From positions 1 to 6,637 of the forward strand of contig JALSPY010000291.1 in NCBI GenBank assembly GCA_026985705.1: a DNA stretch of 6,637 bases, given 5' to 3'. Positions 1 to 6,380 of the stretch are shown here, one piece after another. The stretch comes from Hydrogenothermaceae bacterium. GTDB taxonomy: Bacteria; Aquificota; Aquificia; Aquificales; Hydrogenothermaceae. How positions within the stretch are numbered: the first letter of the stretch is position 1; each line of letters opens with the position of its first letter. The notes below the pieces were generated by a model, which saw nothing but the letters and a program-made list of their open reading frames with translations, ran no database searches and was not told the origin of the DNA. A program made the translations under genes and the position numbers.

Positions 1-2
1 AA

Positions 3-266
3 GGTTATTTAACTGAATATCAAGCATATCTACTGTATAAAAATGGAAAATATGATGATGCTTTAGATAAATTAAATAGTATTACTCAACAGAATTTTAA
101 CTATATATCTGCATTGACTTTAAAGGGAATAGTTTTAGTTAAAGAGAAAAACCCGCAGTTTAAACAAGTTTTAGAAGAAGTGATAAATCTATCCCAGTAT
201 GACTACTTTAAACAGGTAGCTAAAAATTTAATAAAAATAAATTCCATACAAGAGGATAAAAGATGA
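3..266 (+). CDS. TPR-like protein, C-terminal fragment (5' end outside window)
   Basis: An open frame enters from the left edge and runs 87 codons to a TGA that overlaps the trpB start (ATGA, positions 263-266). No start codon is visible, so the gene is partial at its 5' end. Residues 5-27 of the fragment (EYQAYLLYKNGKYDDALDKL and onward) have the helix-turn-helix spacing of a tetratricopeptide repeat, with Y/G/Y/A in the expected places. The following segment (SALTLKGIVLVKEKN) looks like the next helical repeat. The tail resembles the C-terminus of YfgM-type proteins (TPR_21 family; membrane-anchored, periplasmic chaperone-associated in E. coli), but that is a resemblance from memory only; any other TPR protein is possible. 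The 4-base overlap implies co-transcription and probably translational coupling with trpB, although no functional link to tryptophan synthesis is apparent. Confidence 0.8.
   Translation, partial: GYLTEYQAYLLYKNGKYDDALDKLNSITQQNFNYISALTLKGIVLVKEKNPQFKQVLEEVINLSQYDYFKQVAKNLIKINSIQEDKR
251..256 (+). promoter_or_regulatory. Ribosome binding site of trpB
   Basis: AGAGGA lies seven to eight bases before the ATG at 263, inside the end of the upstream gene. It supports the 263 start and coupled translation from the preceding frame. Confidence 0.65.
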
Positions 267-1507
267 GATATAACTTTCCAGATGAAAGAGGATATTTTGG
301 AGATTTTGGAGGAAAATTTTTACCAGAGACCTTAATATCAGCTTTAGAGGAGCTTGAAAGGGAATACCTGAAAATCAAAAATGATGGAGATTTTCAAAGG
401 GAGCTTATTTATTATTTACAAGAGTTTGCAGGAAGACCAACAATTCTCTATTATGCAAGAAGACTAACAGAAGCAGTAGGCGGTGCCAAGATATATCTAA
501 AAAGGGAAGATTTATTACATACAGGAGCTCATAAGATAAATAACACATTAGGACAGGTATTATTAACTAAGAAATTAGGAAAAAAACGAATTATAGCAGA
601 AACTGGAGCAGGTCAACATGGAGTTTCCACTGCCACAGCCGCATCATTATTTGGACTTGAGTGTGTAATATACATGGGTGAAGAGGACGCAGAGAGACAG
701 GCTTTAAATGTTTTTAGAATGAAATTGCTTGGAGCTGAGGTTAGAATAGTAAAAGCTGGTAGTAGAACACTTAAAGACGCTGTAAACGAAGCCTTAAGGG
801 ATTGGGTTAGTAATGTGAGAACCACACATTATGTTATAGGTTCAGCTTTAGGTCCACATCCCTTTCCAATGATAGTTAGAGATTTCCAATCTGTAATAGG
901 GAAAGAAACCAAGGAGCAGATACTTGAGATAGAAGGAAAACTTCCTGATGTTATAGTAGCATGTGTTGGTGGCGGTAGTAATGCAATAGGAATTTTTTAT
1001 CCATTTATAGAAGATGAAGAAGTTCAGCTTATAGGTGTTGAAGCTGGAGGTTATGGGCTAGAAACTGGAAAACATGCGGCAAGTATAAACGGAGGTTCTA
1101 TCGGTGTTTTACATGGAATGAAATCATACTTTCTTCAAGATGAATGGGGTCAAATAGAAAGCACACATTCTATCTCTGCAGGTCTTGACTATCCCGGTGT
1201 AGGTCCCGAGCATTCATACCTTGCTAAAACAGGTAGAGCAAAATATATTACGGCTACAGATGAAGAAGCTTTAGAGGGATTTTTCCTTTTATCAAAAACA
1301 GAAGGAATTATACCTGCTCTTGAAAGCTCCCATGCAATTATAAAAGGGGTTGAAATAGCAAGAAATTTAGAAAAAGATAAAATTGTAGTTATTAATTTAT
1401 CTGGTAGAGGTGATAAAGACGTAGAGCATGTAAAAAAATATTTAGAGATTAATCCTCAATTTTCTAAAAAATTAATTAATTCTCTTAAAGAGAAATATAA
1501 TATATAA
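263..1507 (+). CDS. trpB: Tryptophan synthase beta chain TrpB
   Basis: A complete 414-residue, cytoplasmic, PLP-dependent enzyme that condenses indole with L-serine to give tryptophan, normally in an alpha2-beta2 complex with TrpA. Visible family landmarks: the N-terminal RGYFGDFGGKFLPE signature; HKINN with the Schiff-base lysine K91 (K87 in E. coli numbering); ETGAGQHG with the catalytic glutamate E113; GGGSNAIG at about 236-243 that binds the PLP phosphate; the SAGLDYPGVGPEH segment with D309 (COMM-domain aspartate); and SGRGDKD near the end, whose S380 faces the pyridine nitrogen. Length and motifs are those of the standard TrpA-partnered TrpB1 class, not the longer TrpB2 class. No trpA or other trp gene is adjacent; I recall dispersed trp genes in Aquificota. 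The start at 263 has a good ribosome site and overlaps the upstream TPR gene. The 3' side is 35 bases from the next gene with no terminator. Confidence 0.98.
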   Translation: MRYNFPDERGYFGDFGGKFLPETLISALEELEREYLKIKNDGDFQRELIYYLQEFAGRPTILYYARRLTEAVGGAKIYLKREDLLHTGAHKINNTLGQVLLTKKLGKKRIIAETGAGQHGVSTATAASLFGLECVIYMGEEDAERQALNVFRMKLLGAEVRIVKAGSRTLKDAVNEALRDWVSNVRTTHYVIGSALGPHPFPMIVRDFQSVIGKETKEQILEIEGKLPDVIVACVGGGSNAIGIFYPFIEDEEVQLIGVEAGGYGLETGKHAASINGGSIGVLHGMKSYFLQDEWGQIESTHSISAGLDYPGVGPEHSYLAKTGRAKYITATDEEALEGFFLLSKTEGIIPALESSHAIIKGVEIARNLEKDKIVVINLSGRGDKDVEHVKKYLEINPQFSKKLINSLKEKYNI

Positions 1508-1527
1508 TTCATAATTATAATATTTAT

Positions 1528-1533
1528 AGAAGG
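1528..1533 (+). promoter_or_regulatory. Ribosome binding site fixing the TTG start of the CZB gene
   Basis: AGAAGG ends nine bases before the TTG at 1543. The nearest in-frame ATG is codon 15 (1585), would cut into the first helix, and has no comparable site. This makes TTG the preferred start. Confidence 0.6.
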
Positions 1534-1542
1534 TAATAAAAA

Positions 1543-1914
1543 TTGGAGTATGAACATTTAAAGGAATTAATCAACGATATTGATATGTATATATCCCAGC
1601 ATGCTATTTATATAAATAAACTTGAAAAAAGTTTAAGAAAAGGTGATAAAATTTCTACTGTAGATTGTAATAGTTGTAAGTTTGGAAAGGATTTTAATTC
1701 AAAAATTTTACCTCATATTAATGATTATGATGAAGATATAAAAAATCTTTTAAAAGAAATAGAAGATATTCACTGTAAGTTCCATGATTATCTAATAGAT
1801 TTTTATAATCTATCTGATGAAGATAAGAAGAAGGCATTAGAAAAAGCAGAGGATTTATCCACTAAACTTTTTACAAAACTTTTAAAATTAAAAAATCTTA
1901 TAAAAGAATCTTAA
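1543..1914 (+). CDS. Free-standing CZB (chemoreceptor zinc-binding) domain protein
   Basis: A 123-residue, acidic/lysine-rich, all-helical soluble protein with no signal peptide or membrane segment. The sequence shows H20, C45 in a CKFGK context, H77 and H81 in an HxxxH pair. This order and spacing (His, about 25 to Cys, about 32 to HxxxH) matches the three-His/one-Cys zinc site of CZB domains, known from bacterial chemoreceptors and from the diguanylate cyclase DgcZ of E. coli (there H22, C52, H79, H83 from memory). In those proteins the domain senses zinc or, through its reactive cysteine, hypochlorous acid. Here it is not fused to an output domain: only about 40 residues of predicted helix (91-123) follow. 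Additional cysteines C42 (making CNSC, a CxxC) and C78 are adjacent to the site. Translation begins at TTG with a good ribosome site. It follows trpB by 35 bases, probably in the same transcript, and its stop overlaps the stop of the convergent acyltransferase gene. The domain call is by eye; the partner and function are unknown. Confidence 0.75.
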   Translation: MEYEHLKELINDIDMYISQHAIYINKLEKSLRKGDKISTVDCNSCKFGKDFNSKILPHINDYDEDIKNLLKEIEDIHCKFHDYLIDFYNLSDEDKKKALEKAEDLSTKLFTKLLKLKNLIKES

Positions 1915-2792
1915 GAATATATATTTTCTGGTTCTCCTTCTGGTCTTGTTTTCCATCTTTTATGTGTCCATAGATATTGGGATGGATTTTTTCTTATTGC
2001 ATTTTCTAACTCTTTTGTAAACTCCTGTGTCAGATTTTTATAATCATTTTTATCATACTTATTTATATCAATTTCTTTAAAGAATATCTTATAAATTTTT
2101 GTGTCTAAATCTAGGTAGTTATATGTAAATATAACTGGAACTCTATATTTAAGAGATAATTTTGCAGGAAAAAATATTGTCGAGGCAGGTAATCCAAAAA
2201 AATCAACAAAAACACCTCTATGTCTCAAAGCATTCTGGTCTGCTAAAAAACCTAAAAACCTTCCCTTTTTTAATTCCATTAGCATCTTTTTTAAAGGTTG
2301 GTCATGGTAAATAACTTCTATATTAGCTGATTTTCTAATATCTTCTATTAGTTGGTTTATTTCCTCATTTTTTTGTCTATAGGCAAGAACAGTAGTTTTA
2401 TAACCTAAACTTTCTAAAACTGCTCCTACTATCTCCCAATTTCCTATATGTCCTGTTATTAATATAGCTCCTTTATTTTTATACTTATCTAAAACTTCTT
2501 TACCTTCTACTATTTTTGCTATTTGTAAGAATTCATTGTTTTTTGCATAAATTGGAATTCTGGCAAATTCAGATATATTCCTACCAAAGTATTTAAGAAC
2601 ATCTTTACAAATTTGTAATTTTCTTTCTTTAGGAAATTCTGGAAAGGCTATATCAAGATTTCTTAATATAACTTTCTTTCTATAACCTAAAATATATAGA
2701 AGGGAGCCTATCTGCTCCCCTCTTTTTAAAGCTTTTTCCCTATCTAACTTTTGAAAATATCTTAACCCCTTTTTTAAAAGGAGTGGAAGCAT
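1911..2792 (-). CDS. LpxL/HtrB-type lipid A biosynthesis acyltransferase
   Basis: A 293-residue protein of the LABLAT acyltransferase family. These inner-membrane enzymes transfer a secondary acyl chain from acyl-ACP to the Kdo-lipid A precursor. Evidence: the N-terminal RNLDIAFPEFP segment (44-54) typical of the family; the catalytic HX4E motif HIGNWE (H115, E120); a LADQNALRHRGVFVDFFG block (183-200) followed by LPAST, where the family has its conserved DQ and FFG residues; and the C-terminal QYLWTHKRWKTRP box (272-284). Length is close to the usual 300. The N-terminus is only moderately hydrophobic, so the membrane anchor is weak or short. The ATG shares one base with the stop of the Nudix gene (TAATG), and AGGA sits eight bases upstream (complement of 2801-2804), indicating translational coupling. 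Whether it is the first or second late acyltransferase (LpxL versus LpxM), or a PIM/other-lipid acyltransferase homologue, cannot be settled here, so no symbol is given. Confidence 0.92.
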   Translation of the reverse strand: MLPLLLKKGLRYFQKLDREKALKRGEQIGSLLYILGYRKKVILRNLDIAFPEFPKERKLQICKDVLKYFGRNISEFARIPIYAKNNEFLQIAKIVEGKEVLDKYKNKGAILITGHIGNWEIVGAVLESLGYKTTVLAYRQKNEEINQLIEDIRKSANIEVIYHDQPLKKMLMELKKGRFLGFLADQNALRHRGVFVDFFGLPASTIFFPAKLSLKYRVPVIFTYNYLDLDTKIYKIFFKEIDINKYDKNDYKNLTQEFTKELENAIRKNPSQYLWTHKRWKTRPEGEPENIYS

Positions 2793-3220
2793 TAAAGAAT
2801 TCCTAATTTTTTCATAGATTTTATAGCTCTATCTAATATCTCCTTATCTGTGGAGTATGAAAGAGATTTTTCAGCTTCAGCTATAGACATAAACTTAGCC
2901 TCATCTATCTCTTCCTTCTGTGGGACAACATCTCCAGAAAGATATTCCATAAGATAGTAATAAACAAATTTATGAATTTTTGTTAATCCTATGTTATACC
3001 AGTAATCTACTTCTCCTAAATAATCCAGTATTTTTGCATCAACACCTGTTTCTTCCTTAACTTCCCTTAAAGCTGCTTGGTCCTTTGGCTCACCTCTTTC
3101 TATATTTCCTTTAGGAAAACTCCATCTAGTTTTAACTCTTATTAATAAAATTTCCACTTGTCCATTTTCATTTTTTCTAAATACCACTCCACCTGCGGAA
3201 AATTCCCATTTTGTCGCCAT
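2792..3220 (-). CDS. Nudix hydrolase, probable diadenosine polyphosphate (Ap4A) hydrolase
   Basis: A 142-residue cytosolic Nudix protein. The full Nudix box GX5EX7REUXEEXGU is present at residues 38-60: G38, E44, R52-E53, E56-E57, G59, V60, giving the metal-binding glutamates. FSAGGVVF (7-14) is the usual first strand of the MutT/Ap4A group, and WSFPKGNIERGE (33-44) is the form typical of bacterial and archaeal Ap4A hydrolases. The protein strongly resembles, from memory, the Aquifex aeolicus Ap4A hydrolase, including the EVDYWY and YYLMEY segments downstream. The expected reaction is asymmetric cleavage of Ap4A to ATP and AMP; MutT-like 8-oxo-dGTP cleavage is the alternative but less likely. 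It is 42 bases downstream of the carrier gene and coupled (1-base overlap) to the acyltransferase. A strong Shine-Dalgarno sequence supports the start at 3220. Confidence 0.92.
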   Translation of the reverse strand: MATKWEFSAGGVVFRKNENGQVEILLIRVKTRWSFPKGNIERGEPKDQAALREVKEETGVDAKILDYLGEVDYWYNIGLTKIHKFVYYYLMEYLSGDVVPQKEEIDEAKFMSIAEAEKSLSYSTDKEILDRAIKSMKKLGIL

Positions 3221-3231
3221 TAAATCGCTTT

Positions 3232-3240
3232 ACCTCCTTT
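3232..3240 (-). promoter_or_regulatory. Strong Shine-Dalgarno sequence of the Nudix gene
   Basis: AAAGGAGGT on the minus strand, an almost complete match to the anti-SD of 16S rRNA and the strongest in the window. It lies 11 bases from the ATG, slightly longer than usual. It suggests the Nudix-acyltransferase pair is well translated independently of the carrier gene ahead of it. Confidence 0.75.
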
Positions 3241-3262
3241 TTATTTTTCAAAATTGAATAAA

Positions 3263-4714
3263 TTATCTTAACACATTCATATATATAACTACCATACCAG
3301 TAATAATTATAGCTCCAATTATATTTAGAAATATACCTACCCTTACCATTGTGTTTAACGGAACTAATTTACTACCGTAAATAATGGCGTTTGGTGGTGT
3401 TGCTATAGGTAGCATAAATGCAAAACTTCCAGCTATAACCACCCCGAATATAATAAAAAATAGATTAATATTTAATTCTTTTAATATACCTATTAAAATT
3501 GGAACAAATGTTAAAACTGTAGCAGTATTTGAACTAATTTCAGTTAAAAACACCATCGCAAGAATAAGAATAAATATAAATGGAACTAGATAGTTAGGAG
3601 ATATAAATCCTGCTATATTCTTACCAATATATTCAGCTAATCCTGTTTTCATTATAAGCTGTCCTAATGCTATACCTCCACCAAATAGAAGTATAGTATC
3701 CCAATCCAAACCTTTTAAATCATTACTTGTCAAAGTAGGTTTTCCATCTTCATTTGGAAGTATAAACAGAATGATAGCTGATAGTATTGCAACTAACCCA
3801 TCTGGAAAATGAACTTTAAAAAATTTATAAATTTCTTCGTATCCAAAAATATTTAAAACTCCCGGTAAACTCCACAGTATCACAGCTAATAGAAAAGCAA
3901 TAACCGTATTTATTTCTCCTCTCTTAATAGGAGGTAATTTAGATTTTTCATTTAATAAAAGCTGTTTAACTCTTTCATAGGAGTAATTTCCCCTTTTTAT
4001 GTAGAGCTTTATATATATGAGAAATGCGATATATGTTAAAAATGTTATAGGAAAAGCATATATAAACCACTTTATAAAATCTACATTATAGTTTAATTCC
4101 TCTAGAAAACCTGCACCAACTAAGTTTGTTGGTGTTCCTATAAGGGTTGTAGCCCCACCTATAGATGATGCATAGGCTATTGATAAAAGGAGAAAAACGG
4201 TAAACTTTTCAAAATTTGGTATTTTTGCAAATTTTAATATAGTGATTATCCCCAGAGATAAAGGTAAAAGTATAGCAGTTGTAGCAGTGTTGCTAATCCA
4301 AAAGGATAGGAGATAGGCTATTATGGAAAAACCAACTATCAATCTAAAAGGACTTTTAAGGAATATATCCCTAGATAATACATTTAATGCTATTCTTCTA
4401 TCAAGTTTATACTTAGACATAGCAGTTGCAATTAAAAAACTTCCTATAAATAGTAATACAACAGGATGTCCTAAACTTTTGAAAGCCTCTTTAACAGAAA
4501 CCACTCCAAATATAACTGCAAAAGATATTCCTAAAAGTGCAGTCATAGATAAAGGTATAACTTCAAATAGCCAGAATATAATGTTAAAGACTAAAATTGA
4601 AAATACTATATGAGCCTTTTGATTTAAATCCAAAGGTAAAAGGTAAATTAATAGGGCTAAAGTTGGAGCTAAAATAAAACCAATAACTCTCTTAAATTTA
4701 ATAATCTTTTCCAT
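3263..4714 (-). CDS. DASS/SLC13 family anion (dicarboxylate or sulfate) transporter
   Basis: A 483-residue inner-membrane carrier with about eleven hydrophobic segments. It shows both halves of the DASS (divalent anion:sodium symporter) fold. The first half has LFIGSFLIATAMSKYKLDRR (88-107), an SNT motif at 141-143 (FWISNTATTAILLP) and IGGATTLIGTPTN (185-197). The second half has LLFGGGIALGQLIMKTGL (342-359), a second SNT at 395-397 (EISSNTATVLTFVP) and FAFMLPIATPPNAI (431-444). In VcINDY the two SNT motifs hold the substrate carboxylates, and the neighbouring TP-containing loops help form the sodium sites. Likely substrates are C4-dicarboxylates such as succinate, malate or fumarate, or sulfate; sequence inspection cannot decide. 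The usual coupling ion is sodium, though proton coupling cannot be excluded. The ribosome site is weak (AAGG ten bases before the ATG). It lies 64 bases after the TPR gene and 42 bases before the Nudix gene, all leftward. Length is normal for the family. Confidence 0.93.
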   Translation of the reverse strand: MEKIIKFKRVIGFILAPTLALLIYLLPLDLNQKAHIVFSILVFNIIFWLFEVIPLSMTALLGISFAVIFGVVSVKEAFKSLGHPVVLLFIGSFLIATAMSKYKLDRRIALNVLSRDIFLKSPFRLIVGFSIIAYLLSFWISNTATTAILLPLSLGIITILKFAKIPNFEKFTVFLLLSIAYASSIGGATTLIGTPTNLVGAGFLEELNYNVDFIKWFIYAFPITFLTYIAFLIYIKLYIKRGNYSYERVKQLLLNEKSKLPPIKRGEINTVIAFLLAVILWSLPGVLNIFGYEEIYKFFKVHFPDGLVAILSAIILFILPNEDGKPTLTSNDLKGLDWDTILLFGGGIALGQLIMKTGLAEYIGKNIAGFISPNYLVPFIFILILAMVFLTEISSNTATVLTFVPILIGILKELNINLFFIIFGVVIAGSFAFMLPIATPPNAIIYGSKLVPLNTMVRVGIFLNIIGAIIITGMVVIYMNVLR

Positions 4715-4778
4715 CTTAAATAACCTTAAAATTAAATGAAATGGAATAGTTTTAATTTAAATAATTATCTAACATTTT
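4715..4778 (-). other. Short intergenic spacer, AT inverted repeat, no clear promoter or terminator
   Basis: The spacer between the TPR and carrier genes contains an 8-base A/T-only inverted repeat (AAATTAAA at 4729-4736 and TTTAATTT at 4751-4758, 14-base loop). It has no GC content and no following U-tract, so it is not a convincing terminator. No good -35/-10 pair was recognised for the carrier gene; read-through from the TPR gene is the simplest reading. Confidence 0.3.
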
Positions 4779-5399
4779 CTACTTTAAGAGTTTTAGATAA
4801 TGTTTAGCTTTAAGGTTTTCAGGGTCAAGAATAAGAACATCGTTAAGTATTCTTTTTGCATTGTTAAACTCTCTTTTTTCAAATTTTAAAATTCCCAACT
4901 CTAATAGAAAATTTGTGTCTGTAGGATAGAGATATAACATTTTATTTATCACCTTTTCGGCTAAATCATACTTTTTCTGTTTTCTTAATACATACACAAG
5001 TTTTAAATTACCATAATAGTTATAAAAATCTTGATTTAAAATTTGATAACATAGCTTCTCAACAGAGCTGTATTTCCCTTGAGCTAATAAAGGTAGTGTT
5101 AATCCAAGTTTTGCCTCAACGGAGTAAGGAACTACCTTTATTGCTTTTTTATAATGAAATATAGAGTTTGAATAATTTTTATTTAGATAATATAACCAGC
5201 CAAGTCTTAAGTTTACAGTATAGCCGTTTGGATAATTGTTATAAATAATCATTAATGAACGAATGGCATCTTTGTAATCACCAGCAACCTCGTACTTATA
5301 CGATTTATAATAAGCATTTTTTATATCTTCTAATGATAGAGCAAATATTTTAGAAAATAAAAAAAAGAAAAGGAAAAGATATATTAAAACTTTTTTCAT
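4779..5399 (-). CDS. Secreted tetratricopeptide-repeat protein, unknown function
   Basis: A 206-residue protein with a clear signal peptide: MKK, a hydrophobic phenylalanine/leucine-rich stretch to about 17, and a likely cut after IFA (residue 20). The rest is helical TPR repeats, about five of 34 residues: roughly 27-58 (YYKSYKYEVAGDYKDAIRSL), 61-92, 95-126, 129-160 and 163-196. Several have the W/L-G-Y-A-P pattern (GWLYYLNKNYSNSI; LELGILKFEKREFNNA; LDPENLKAKHYL). TPR arrays bind protein partners, so a periplasmic scaffold or adaptor role is the reasonable general expectation. There is no lipobox cysteine at the cut site, so it is probably soluble in the periplasm. It starts 21 bases after the barrel gene with a poor ribosome site, suggesting coupling to that gene and a shared job at the outer membrane; this is inference from context. 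The specific function is not recognised. Confidence 0.85.
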   Translation of the reverse strand: MKKVLIYLFLFFFLFSKIFALSLEDIKNAYYKSYKYEVAGDYKDAIRSLMIIYNNYPNGYTVNLRLGWLYYLNKNYSNSIFHYKKAIKVVPYSVEAKLGLTLPLLAQGKYSSVEKLCYQILNQDFYNYYGNLKLVYVLRKQKKYDLAEKVINKMLYLYPTDTNFLLELGILKFEKREFNNAKRILNDVLILDPENLKAKHYLKLLK

Positions 5400-5420
5400 C
5401 TCTAGTTTATTCTTATTTCT

Positions 5421-6290
5421 TTAAAAAGAATAACCTAAATTTAAAACATAGGTCATTATTTTCACATCATTAGGATTATTTCTCTCTTTTAAATTTTGGT
5501 AATTTATACCAGCTCTTATCCCAAGCTGTCTATTTATAGAGTATCCCATTTCCGCACCTACACCATATTTATATTTTTCTTGTAAGTTATAAACTACAAA
5601 GCCACCTTTATCAACAAAGAAACTTCTTTCACCTGTCCATCCAGAAAGAGTAAATGAAAATGAGCTAATATAATAATTTAATCTACCTTCTAAAGAACTG
5701 AAACTCTTACCAAAACCAGCATTATCGGAATGCCCTATATATGAAGGTAATAATTCTAAGTAGAAGCTTCCATATCTGTAATAATTTCCAAAACTAAAAC
5801 CTAATTTCCCTGTTATTTGATAAACATCTAAGCCTTTTGAACCATTAAGATTTATATAGTCTCCATATTTTGTGTAGAATAGGTCAATACCTGCATTCCA
5901 TTTATAAGGTTCATATCTCTCTAAACCAAGTATGACAGTGTATCCTCCATCAGATAGCTTATCATCACTGTCTATGTAGTGAAATCCCATTTTAGCTTTT
6001 ACTTTAGGAAATGAATAATTTGTATAAATAAATGTTAAATCTGTTTGGTCTAAATTTGGTTGGTTATACTTATACTTTATATGTGTATAATCTAGTCCAA
6101 ACTCTAAGGAATGATACCAACCTATGCCTAGATAGCCGTAAATACCGCTAACATATCCATTGTCTCTTATATTAGAGCTATCATAATTTAAACTTGCTCC
6201 ATATATACTTGAAGAAAATTTCATGGGAATAGCGTATGAAGAGCTAATTACTAGTGAAACAGATATTATAGATAAAGTTAACTTTTTCAT
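5421..6290 (-). CDS. Outer-membrane beta-barrel protein, unknown function
   Basis: A 289-residue protein when started at 6290. It has a signal peptide MKKLTLSIISVSLVISSSYA, with the cut expected after A20. The mature part is rich in Tyr, Gly, Ser and Phe, with alternating polar/hydrophobic stretches typical of transmembrane strands (for example YLGIGWYHSLEFGLDYTHIK, KLGFSFGNYYRYGSFYLELL, YGVGAEMGYSI, LGIRAGINYQNL). It ends NLGYSF, with the C-terminal phenylalanine recognised by the BAM machinery. By eye there are about 12 or more strands; I cannot fix the number. It has no cysteines, as is common for barrels. An ATG at 6302 would add four residues (MEKK), but it overlaps the ribosome site GGAG and has none of its own, so 6290 is preferred. 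Role unknown: porin, channel or adhesin are all possible. It is first in the leftward gene run and divergent from arsC. Confidence 0.87.
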   Translation of the reverse strand: MKKLTLSIISVSLVISSSYAIPMKFSSSIYGASLNYDSSNIRDNGYVSGIYGYLGIGWYHSLEFGLDYTHIKYKYNQPNLDQTDLTFIYTNYSFPKVKAKMGFHYIDSDDKLSDGGYTVILGLERYEPYKWNAGIDLFYTKYGDYINLNGSKGLDVYQITGKLGFSFGNYYRYGSFYLELLPSYIGHSDNAGFGKSFSSLEGRLNYYISSFSFTLSGWTGERSFFVDKGGFVVYNLQEKYKYGVGAEMGYSINRQLGIRAGINYQNLKERNNPNDVKIMTYVLNLGYSF

Positions 6291-6296
6291 TTTTTT

Positions 6297-6300
6297 CTCC
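6297..6300 (-). promoter_or_regulatory. Ribosome binding site deciding the barrel gene start
   Basis: GGAG on the minus strand lies six bases before the ATG at 6290, whereas the in-frame ATG at 6302 is preceded only by A/T. This selects 6290 and gives a cleaner signal peptide beginning MKK. Confidence 0.65.
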
Positions 6301-6334
6301 ATATTTTATCTAATATATTTAATAATGTTAATAA

Positions 6335-6367
6335 AATATCAATATATTATTAGAATATCAATATATT
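6335..6367. repeat. Two 14-base direct repeats, possible operator
   Basis: AATATCAATATATT occurs at 6335-6348 and again, identically, at 6354-6367, with starts 19 bases apart, close to two helical turns. The second copy contains the perfect palindrome CAATATATTG (6359-6368). The core AATATATT also occurs at 6312-6319. The copies overlap the candidate promoters in both directions, so a bound regulator could control both genes. Arsenic genes are often governed by ArsR/SmtB repressors that bind AT-rich dyads, which makes an ArsR-type operator one possibility; none is encoded in the window. Confidence 0.45.
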
Positions 6368-6372
6368 GTAAT

Positions 6373-6380
6373 AAGGAAAG
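6373..6380 (+). promoter_or_regulatory. Ribosome binding site of arsC
   Basis: AAGGAAAG with the AAGGA core eight bases before the ATG at 6386; it supports that start. Confidence 0.65.

Noticed and set aside
613..825. Open frame on the minus strand inside trpB
   Set aside because: It is fully contained in the highly conserved trpB gene, has no ribosome site, and its composition is that of a complement of a coding region.
1508..1542. Possible terminator between trpB and the CZB gene
   Set aside because: There are only A/T-rich partial palindromes, with no GC stem and no U-tract; read-through seems more likely.
3247..3258. Small dyad TTCAAAATTGAA between the carrier and Nudix genes
   Set aside because: The five-base arms with a two-base centre are too short for an RNA hairpin and are easily found by chance in AT-rich sequence.
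3384..3593. Plus-strand open frame inside the DASS carrier gene
   Set aside because: It is the reverse complement of conserved membrane segments, has no family resemblance and no ribosome site.
4323..4613. Plus-strand open frame of 96 codons inside the DASS carrier gene
   Set aside because: Same reason: it shadows the N-terminal half of the carrier, including its first conserved block.
6300..6302. Upstream ATG as start of the barrel gene
   Set aside because: It overlaps the GGAG ribosome site of the ATG at 6290 and has no ribosome site itself.
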